NCBI GenBank assembly: GCA_963580285.1
Contig: OY757011.1
Location: 197,053,644-197,117,643, forward strand
Reading direction: 5' to 3'
Origin: Lucinisca nassula
Lineage: Eukaryota; Mollusca; Bivalvia; Lucinida; Lucinidae
Length of the DNA: 64,000 nt
Shown here: one piece after another, positions 56,620 to 64,000 of the stretch
Layout: each line of letters starts with the position of its first letter
Position numbering within the stretch: position 1 is the stretch's first letter
Made by a program: the position numbers and the translations under genes
The notes under the pieces: model-generated
What the model was told of the DNA's origin: nothing
What the model saw: only the letters and a program-made list of their open reading frames with translations
The model's database searches: none

Positions 56620-56690
56620 GAATGGCAAATAGTGTAGACCCAGATCAGACTGCTGCAGTCTGATCTGGGTCTGCAATTTTTGCTTAGGCC
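56620..56690. repeat. MITE-C palindrome fragment
   Basis: GTAGACCCAGATCAGAC, CTGCAG centre, GTCTGATCTGGGTCTGC. Confidence 0.7.
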
Positions 56691-56721
56691 TGTGTGTTGC
56701 AATACTTACGAATCATTACAA

Positions 56722-57102
56722 TACCATATTCCTCCAATTTAGCGCCCAGTGCACATAAAAAAATTGGTAAAAGAGGGGGTGCTTATTAGAGACAAAAAAC
56801 TTACCAGATTGGAGAGTTTTAAACCCATTATTAGCGGTAGTTTTCCATTAGAATATGGTGGAATCATGACATGTAAAGTACCAAGTGGTCAACACAGACA
56901 GTGTGATAGCAGGGGGTTCAGAAATATCTTGCATGATATGATTTACAGCAGATACAGCAATGACTGAAAGGCTGAAATCTTTACTTTAGTTAAGCCTTTT
57001 TTTTTCAACTGACAGAAGAAGTGGCACTTATTATTTTGTTCTTGGAAAAACAGTGAGGGGGTGCTTATAGTAGCATGGGCGCTAAATGGGAGGAATACAG
57101 TA
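56722..57102. mobile_element. Tc1/mariner-type MITE candidate
   Basis: Ends are inverted repeats of about 25 bp (CCATATTCCTCCAATTTAGC against CTGTATTCCTCCCATTTAGC) with TA at each edge (56722-56723, 57101-57102). The internal frame at 56749-56967 has no recognisable motif. Confidence 0.7.
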
Positions 57103-57589
57103 TTTATCACGCACAAAGCACCCATTGCTCATATTACATTTTGATCACGAGCTTGTTAATCTAACAACAATTTGAATAACTAGGCCCAAATAATTAATGT
57201 GAAGAACTATTTAGTGTTCAAGAAAGGCCAAACAGCATTCTAACTGTGAGAGCCTGTCACTCTGAGTTGCATCCCTTGATAAAGTAACAAAGACAGCACA
57301 TGTCACAAAGAGAAAGAATGAAACAGATATGATAAATGAATGGAAGAAACAAATTATTGCTATAAAAGATGAAGAACAACAAAAAGAATTGCTGATATTG
57401 CCCGCATAAAGTGATTTATCACATTCTACTGAACTATAGTCAGAATTGCACTGTTTTTCATGCTGATTGCAGTATAAAAGACACAACAGAGAATACAAAT
57501 GCTCCCCAGTTTATTGCAAAATGATGCTTTGTTTGCTTGTCCCAAAAACATCTTCTTTAAAGAGTTATCCATCATGTGAACAAGTCCGT
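57103..57589. other. Intergenic, nothing recognised
   Basis: A short minus-strand open frame (57498-57211) has a hydrophobic middle but no family resemblance I can name; probably chance. Confidence 0.5.
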
Positions 57590-57735
57590 GAAATGACCAC
57601 TCCCTCCAAACCCAACTTCACATAAAGAAAAGTGCAGCTTATAGGGCATTCATTATTTTCCTTATTTTTTGCTCAAAACATATATTGTGTGTACTTGTTA
57701 GAACAGCCTCACTGACGTGCACCCACAAGCTACAT
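57590..57735. repeat. Decayed MITE-A
   Basis: Keeps GCAGCTTATAGGGCATTC, GCTCAAAACATATATTG and half of the palindrome. Confidence 0.6.
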
Positions 57736-57957
57736 TAGAACTAAAAACAAGAAAAATATCAAATATTTTCATCCGAAATTCGAAAAAAAGTAGTTTTAGA
57801 GATTGGAGAGATGCCAGTTTAGCACATGGGTGTATTATCGCAATACTATGCATAGTGACAAAATACATCTAGGAGTATAATTCTGCAATATTTTTTCTTA
57901 TTCCTTCATATACTTGCAAATTAGCAGTTGACCCGTTTCAGGCGGGAAACCCCCAAA

Positions 57958-58145
57958 ACTGTCAAACAGTGATGGCCCAGATCAAATATCACTGTTTGTA
58001 AAAAAGCAAACAAAATTTTGAGATTGTTCCCTATTGCCCCATTTACCCTATGTTTTCAGACAGACAGGCCTAAGCAAACAGTGTAGACCCAGATGAGATG
58101 CCACATTCTCATCACGGTCCACACTGTTTGCCACTCATACAGCTG
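57958..58145. repeat. MITE-C palindrome fragments
   Basis: ACAGTGATGGCCCAGATC and CAAACAGTGTAGACCCAGAT with mirror GGTCCACACTGTTTGCC. Confidence 0.65.
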
Positions 58146-58548
58146 TTTTCAGACACAATATGAGCCCCGCCAAGCGAATTTGTGTCTTCGAGCATTCTGT
58201 CATGACAAATTTTAACTGCGCATGCCCAGCCATTCAGAGGGGCCAGCGATATGGCTTTCTGTCTGAAGGTTCCTCTTGATTCACTGCTTGTATGAGCGAG
58301 CAGCGAACATTCTGGCGAGACTGCGCGGATGCCCAGGCTCGCCTGAACCTTCGCTGCTCGCATAGGCGATAAGTACCAAATCGCTTGACGGGGCCCATAT
58401 CGTCTAATAAATTGTACTTGTTTAAAGTTTAGAGCAAGTATGGTAAGAAGTTAAAGTGTCCAAACATTTAGGGTAAATATGATATATGCAGCGAAAAGAC
58501 TGTTCAGTTTAAAATGGGTTAAATGGCCTCCAGAGCATTTCTTTTGTC
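58146..58548. other. Intergenic, nothing recognised
   Basis: Contains an imperfect inverted repeat around GCGAGCAGCGAACATTC/GAACCTTCGCTGCTCGC (58292-58360). No credible gene. Confidence 0.5.
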
Positions 58549-59207
58549 TTGTTTATTTGAAGTTTAACAACCCAGTCAACACATTTTCTGTCATATTGAG
58601 CAGACCAGCAGTTTGCCAAACCACACTTTGCAAGGCTTGTGCATAAGCAGTCACATCACGAAAACACGCCTATATTACTTTGACCCACTTGAACCCCACG
58701 TTTATACAGTAAAACTGGGGTTTGCAGGGGTAAACCTTATTTTTCTTAAGTCTGCTCTATAATATAGATTGCGGGTACTCGTTAGAACCGCCTCGATGAG
58801 GCGGTTCTAACGTGTACACACAATCTATATTTTGAGCAGAAATAAGAATCTTATCACAATTTTTCATCTTAAAAATTTCATTTTTTCGGCGATAAAGGTT
58901 ACAATGTATTCGTATAGGCATGTTTTCGTAATGAGTTTACCTAACTCCACTTTTCCTAGGCAGGCTTATGCATAAGCAGTGCGGTTAACCAGTCTAGGCA
59001 GGCTTATGCATAAGCAGTGCGGTTAACCAGTCCAGCCCATATTCTTTTCCAGCAGCTGACAACTTCAATAATTGAATCAGCAGAAAGGAGAGAATGATCA
59101 TAGAAAAGATTTCAAAATCAATCCTCACCAAAGGATGTTGCCAACCTGACAGGTATTGAACTCTTGACCTCCTGATCAAAAATGATCAGACTGAGCTATT
59201 GAGCAGG
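58549..59207 (-). mobile_element. SINE-gamma split by MITE-A
   Basis: Tail side GTTTATTTGAAGTTTAAC (58549-58653), then MITE-A, then body and head (58934-59207) ending in a decayed tRNA-like region. A 39-bp segment (CTAGGCAGGCTTATGCATAA...) is tandemly duplicated at 58956-59032. Confidence 0.75.
58654..58933 (+). mobile_element. MITE-A, complete reference copy (280 bp)
   Basis: Ends CATCACGAAAACACGCC and GGCATGTTTTCGTAATG; subterminal CCCCACG/CTGGGG hairpin; central palindrome 58762-58831 (GTTAGAACCGCCTC against GAGGCGGTTCTAAC). Confidence 0.82.
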
Positions 59208-59502
59208 CTTTTTATAAAGAACAGGAATAAGAAATTATCTCAGAATTATAATTCAATATGCTCTGTGATACTCGGCACTTTATGTTGCGTAAGACTAAAT
59301 CAAATGAGAGGTTTGAGCAAAGAAATGATGGAAGATGGAGAAGAAATGTAAAAAGAATGAATATGAGGAAAAGATCAAGGGAAGCAACTCGAGATGACAG
59401 AATGGTTTCGGGTCTATGTACATATATTACAGAAACAGACAGATTATGAGAACATTGTGTAAGTGATAACAGCTCCAGAAGATCTGCCTACTCTCCAAGA
59501 GT

Positions 59503-59572
59503 GGGGCTACTCTTAAAGGAAAGAATATGTTTCCAGGGAGCAAATTCTTTCCTTTAAGAGTAGCCCCTGTTA
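59503..59572. repeat. MITE-B palindrome
   Basis: GGGGCTACTCTTAAAGGAAA mirrors TTTCCTTTAAGAGTAGCCCC. Confidence 0.75.
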
Positions 59573-60810
59573 GGAAGGGTACTAGTCACAGTAATGCCAC
59601 TTCCAGTATTTTTATCTCCCTTTGAAACATGGCAGCAAACTCTTTAAGATGCATCATTTCTCCTTGAACAAAAAGCACGAGATCTCTTTTTCAGTTTGTA
59701 TTTAGCTCCTTATACTGACAGCTGTTTCGGAAACACAAATTTTTGTAACAATACTTTGTTCCTGATTTCTATTAGAGATAAATATTTGTTCCTGAAAACA
59801 TGAAAACCAGCATAATGTCATCCCATGGAAAGCTGAACATCTGGCTGCCCTTAACCTGTAAGCTGCTGAGGAAAACAACATCTGAAAATGTCGTCTGCTG
59901 AATCTTTGTGCAAAGTTTTTAAATAAATTTTTGCATACAGGCAAACAGTGTGGGCACAGATCAGCCTGATTTGGGTCCACACTCTTTGCAAAATAATTAC
60001 TTTTAAGGTAACCGGCAGACGGCAAAGCAGACGACAATTGCTGTGACTGGCATTTTATGGGTTAAGTGTGTTGTTCGAGCTCAAGGTGTGGAGTAATAAG
60101 GATAAGTGCAGAGTAATTTGCCTTATTTCTTGTAAGAATTTGTTATTTCTTCTTATTTCCTTATTTCATATTAAAATATCCCACATTCCTCCTCATTACT
60201 TCTCACTATCTGGAGCTAACGTCACAGTTATTTAATATTTGGATGCTACCGGTCAATAATATTTTACATTCTGCTTCAAAATTAGTGAAATCAGATTTAG
60301 TTACCAAGCAAAATGTCAAATCTAACTGATGTTATGGCAAACTCTGCAAATGAACATCAGATTGATCCGAATCTACCATTTTCTTTGGCTTTTCTATCCA
60401 AATATTTGAAGGTATCATAAAATTCCTAAGAATTTGGACACCCGGAGGACTTGCTGTAATTTGCCTAAAAATTCAAATTTGCTGCACAATCCTGCAAGGA
60501 GTCCAAAAGGTGCAAACAGAATGGCAAATTGTGTAGATTCTGATCAGATTGCTCCTGATCTGGGTCTGCACTGTTTGCCAAGGCTTAGCTGTCCCTATAC
60601 TTAGAATCATTATGGTATATTTAGTTTCCAAGCGTAAAGTCATATCTTACTGATGTAATGGAAAACTCTGTAAATCAACATCAAACTGATGTGAACCTAT
60701 AGTTTTCTTCTGATTTTCTCTCCAGCTAATTGAAGGTTCTTGCTGTACAGTCAAGAATGGTATAAAAGTGGTCAGCCAATCAGGATTACTACTTTCCAGA
60801 GTGAGGCAAT
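59573..60810. other. Intergenic with MITE-C pieces and an internal repeat
   Basis: MITE-C pieces about 59935-60065 and 60525-60590. 60290-60420 resembles 60615-60730 (ACTGATGTTATGGCAAACTC versus ACTGATGTAATGGAAAACTC). The stretch 60400-60600 also resembles 56290-56690. No gene. Confidence 0.55.
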
Positions 60811-60813
60811 TAA

Positions 60814-61018
60814 CCCTTCTCTTGCTGAATATTCAGTTTAGCCACTCCCATTTCTGAATTTGAACCAATCAGATTACTTGAAGTAATTTATTCCTACAAA
60901 AACATAAATTGAATGTGAAACAGTGTAGATCCTGATCAGATGGCTTCTTCAGAAGCCATCTGATCTGGATCTACACTGTTTGCAAAGATAGGGGTTGTCG
61001 TGAACAGCAAGATAAGGG
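60814..61018. mobile_element. MITE-C (piggyBac-like ends), full copy
   Basis: 205 bp, same length as the copy at 56367; TTAA at 60810-60813 and 61019-61022; ends CCCTTCTCTTGCTG / CAGCAAGATAAGGG; palindrome as in the first copy. Confidence 0.8.
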
Positions 61019-61022
61019 TTAA

Positions 61023-61812
61023 GCAACTGTCATTTAGAAACTTTGTGAACGCCAGTGCCCAGTGGTTCAAAGCATTGTTAATGAGTGGTAAAAATGTTAT
61101 TTGTTCTAGCAAGTCCAATAATTGTTTTGGCTCCAACTAGAGTAATGTTAATGATGCTTTGAAAAACTGGGCCCTAATAATATATCAATGGAATAACAGA
61201 AACTTTTGAAGAAGTCTACAATGTTGGTGGTTTGGGGAGGTGGAAGCTAACCCACGAGAAAAAGAGCCCATAGCATTCAGCATTCTATGAGTTATGCTCT
61301 TCAAATGAGTTAATGCAGCCAACAAACAGGGCTCGAATTCTTGCACGAAGATAACATAACCCATACCCCACTGAACATGACAACCCCTGCCTCTGCAAAC
61401 AGAATAGATCCAGATCAGATGGCTTCAGTTTAATTGGTTGCTAATGTGCAAGCAGGATTCCTTTACATGCTTGCCAGCAATAAATTGCACTTTTATGCAG
61501 TCTCGCCTCAGCCTCTGCTGGCTTCCCATGCAATAATTACCCTCTTCTCATGAGACGGCTCAAAGGGTGGGTGAATATATCTCCAGTTATTTGAGAACAG
61601 GTTTCATTATAAGAGACAGAAATAACAAACTTCTGTGGTTTTCTATTCCAAAGTGTTTGACTCGGTGTAAGGGAGACAACTCAACCATATTACTAAGTTT
61701 CTTTCAATTTGCAGTTTTAATCAATTTTTTAATTAACCACAAAAATTCTTCGCAGAGCTCCAAATATTGAGGAGAAATGATAATTCATGGATATTTTTTC
61801 TTAATTAGCTAT
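61023..61812. other. Intergenic, nothing recognised
   Basis: Short MITE-C half-site at 61385-61425. No credible gene. Confidence 0.55.
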
Positions 61813-62045
61813 AAAACTTTAGGTTGCGGATACTTGTTAGAATCATCTCATCAAGGCGATTCTAAGAGGTACCCACAATGCAAGTTTCCAACAATAAATA
61901 ATGATAATTATCCTATAATGGGAATGAGAACACCTCCAGGGGAGGCAACTCCTTCAAAAGTATTTTTGTATCCCATGTCAATAGGGGTCAACTTTAGAGG
62001 AGCAAATTCTTTCCTTTAAGAGTAGACCCCTTTTTCAGTGGGACA
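61813..62045. repeat. Decayed MITE-A palindrome followed by a MITE-B piece
   Basis: 61813-61886: TTGCGGATACTTGTTAGAAT with mirror GATTCTAAGAGGTACCCAC. 61985-62033: AGGGGTCAACTTTAGAGG and TTTCCTTTAAGAGTAGACCC. Confidence 0.65.
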
Positions 62046-62149
62046 GGGCTTATAGAAAAGCGAACAGCAAGTCCCAAAAGTTGTCTCCCTTTGAACTAGA
62101 AATGTGTCCAAAGTACACAGATGCCCCCGCTTAGCACATTAATCTTTAA

Positions 62150-63535
62150 GTGGTGCAAATACCAATCTGTGCGAGTTTCGGCGTTCCACCAATAGTGACC
62201 TTGACGTTAAAAGTCGAAATCGCTCGAGATATTGTCATAAGGAACATTTGTGTGAAGTTATTTTGAAATCGGTGAAGAAATGTTAGCGCTAGAGGGGTGA
62301 CAAAGTTTTTCTAAAAATAGCCACAGTGACCTTGACCTTGAAAGTGGAACTCGCTAGAGATATTGTCATAAGGAACATTTGTGTGAAGTTATATTGAAAT
62401 TAGTCAAGAAATGTAAGCGCTAGAGCGAAGACAAAGTTTTTCTAAAAATAGCCACAGTGACCTTGAACTTGAAAGTCAAAATAGCTTGAGATATTGTCAT
62501 AAGGAACATTTGCATGAAGTTATATTGAAATTGGTGAAGAAAAGGAGGCGCTAGAGCAATGACAAAGTTTTTCTAAAAATAGCCACTGTAACCTTGACCT
62601 TGAGGTGATGACCTTGAAAGTTGAACTCGCTCAAGATATTGTCATAAGGAACGTTTGTGTGAACTTATATTGAAATCAGTGAAGAAATGTAGGCGCTAGA
62701 GCAATGACAAAGTTTTTCTAAAAATAACCTCTGTGACCTTGACCTTGAGGCCATGACCTTAAAAGTCGAACCTGCACGAGATATTTTTATAAGGAACATT
62801 TGTGTGAAGTTTATTGAAATTGGTGGTACAAATACCTTAACCAAAGTCTTAAACATTAAATTTTTTCTAATTCTATGACCTTGACCTTGAGGTCATGGGT
62901 ATGGGTGGGGGTATTGCTGAATAAACCATTGGACCTATATGTATCATCATAGTAAATATAAACCAAATCCATTGTATGGTTATGAAAATATGAGCTCAAG
63001 TTCTACCTGGTACAAATACCTTAACCTGGGTCTTAAACATTAAAACTTTCAAGTCCATGACCTTGACCTTGAGGTCATGGGTATGGGTGGGGGTATTGCT
63101 GAATAAAACTTCAGTCCTATATCTGTCATCATACCGAATATGAACCAAATTCATTACACGGTTTGGAAAATATGAGCTCAAGTTCTACCTGGTACAAATA
63201 CCTTAACCTGGGTCTTAAACGTTAAAAATTTCGAAGTCCACGACCTTGACCTTGAGGTCTAGGGTATGGCTGGGGGTATTGCTGAATAAAACTTTGGACC
63301 TATATCTATCATCATACTAAATATAAACCAAATCTATTGTATGGTTTGGAAAATATGAGCTCAAGTTCTACCTTGTACAAAAACCTTAACCTGAGTCTAA
63401 CAGGATTACGTACGTACGTACGTACGTACGTACACACTTTCGTACATTCGGAAACCGTACGCACGTACACACGGACGCACGTACGGAAAACCGAAAAACT
63501 ATATGCCCCCGGCATCATACGATGCGGGGGCATAA
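62150..63535. mobile_element. Long tandem-core element with two core types
   Basis: First about five units of ~134 bp (ATTGTCATAAGGAACATTTG in each, 62180-62820), then about three units of ~185 bp (TGGTACAAATACCTTAACC; GGTATGGGTGGGGGTATTGC, 62822-63400), then (ACGT)n and ACGC/ACGG-rich tract (63405-63485) and a terminal hairpin ATGCCCCCGGCATC/GATGCGGGGGCAT (63503-63533). Same layout as 48279-49050 and 53189-53909 but unrelated cores. TGACCTTGACCTTGA occurs in most units. Confidence 0.75.
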
Positions 63536-64000
63536 AAATGGCAGAAAAGTCTGCCAGGTGTTCCCATTCCCGGTATATATCCTTGTAACTCAACCTTAAC
63601 TGATGATATGGTTAGTGTCCTTGCCAGAATAATATTTACTTTAACTTGTATCAATCAAAAGCACAGAATAGAGATAAAAGATCCATGAGACTTATAAAGA
63701 GAAGATGATTCTTAACAAAAATGACAGTGTGGAGACAATGTGATACGATGACAAAAATATGTATAACTAATACTTCGAAAAAATTTATCTTAAATATATA
63801 TACATCTACCTAAACAATACTTGTTTCTAAAATTACATAAACAAATGTACATGGTATATCAACAACAGAGCTGTATAGGTGGACCACCATGTGGGAACAA
63901 GTGATGTACACCCACGTGCATTAAAGAACGGAAAACCTTTGTAGGCATATTTTGTAGTTATGTGAAGTGTATAATATTGCATAGGTATCATAGCTCCTAG
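63536..64000. other. Intergenic, nothing recognised
   Basis: AT-rich, no gene or repeat boundary seen. Confidence 0.55.

Noticed and set aside
57211..57498. Possible small membrane protein on the minus strand
   Set aside because: Hydrophobic stretch only; no start context, homologue or conserved motif I can name.

Overview
This is a gene-poor, repeat-dense stretch of animal nuclear DNA. I found no convincing host gene: every protein-coding region I recognise belongs to a mobile element, and most are broken. Organism: a metazoan, most likely a bivalve mollusc (low-to-moderate confidence). The case rests on the combination of Penelope-like retroelements, tRNA-derived SINEs, tandem-core 'pearl-like' elements ending in ACGG-type microsatellite, palindromic MITEs and hammerhead-ribozyme retrozymes.

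Layout. 1-4.4 kb: a Ty3/gypsy retrotransposon (minus strand, three frameshifts) inserted into a Penelope-like (PLE) fragment. 4.4-6.5 kb: PLE 3' remnants. 6.5-26.9 kb: a large imperfect inverted duplication (arms about 6.57-10.44 kb and 20.80-26.75 kb). Between the arms lies a pogo-like DNA transposon (12,461-20,041, TA target duplication). Its transposase gene is itself split by a 4.0-kb foldback-type element (15,261-19,279, AAGAC target duplication) and by SINEs. 26.9-29.3 kb: a PLE copy with reverse-transcriptase motifs, its 3' UTR carrying a retrozyme. 29.3-32.7 kb: a CR1/L2-type LINE with a 2A-like peptide near its N-terminus. 32.7-41.0 kb: a second gypsy-type element with one intact 1539-codon gag-pol frame in the order gag, protease, integrase, reverse transcriptase, RNase H (integrase before RT, Gmr1-like), with a 2.55-kb 5' LTR and a truncated 3' LTR. 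41-54.8 kb: a segmental duplication of a LINE-SINE-PLE block, separated by a decaying satellite and disrupted by different insertions in each copy. 54.8-64 kb: intergenic DNA with MITEs, SINE pieces and a long tandem-core element.

How the parts work together. The clearest unusual system is six type-I hammerhead ribozyme motifs in three tandem pairs. The best-preserved pair has cleavage sites 249 nt apart, the arrangement expected of non-autonomous retrozymes that self-cleave into small circular RNAs. PLE reverse transcriptase is the family usually proposed to mobilise them, and PLE copies are abundant here; one retrozyme lies inside a PLE 3' UTR. The nesting gives a relative history: MITE-A, then retrozyme, then a SINE in the left arm; and pogo, then the foldback element. 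All statements come from reading the sequence; identities were judged by eye and no database search was run.
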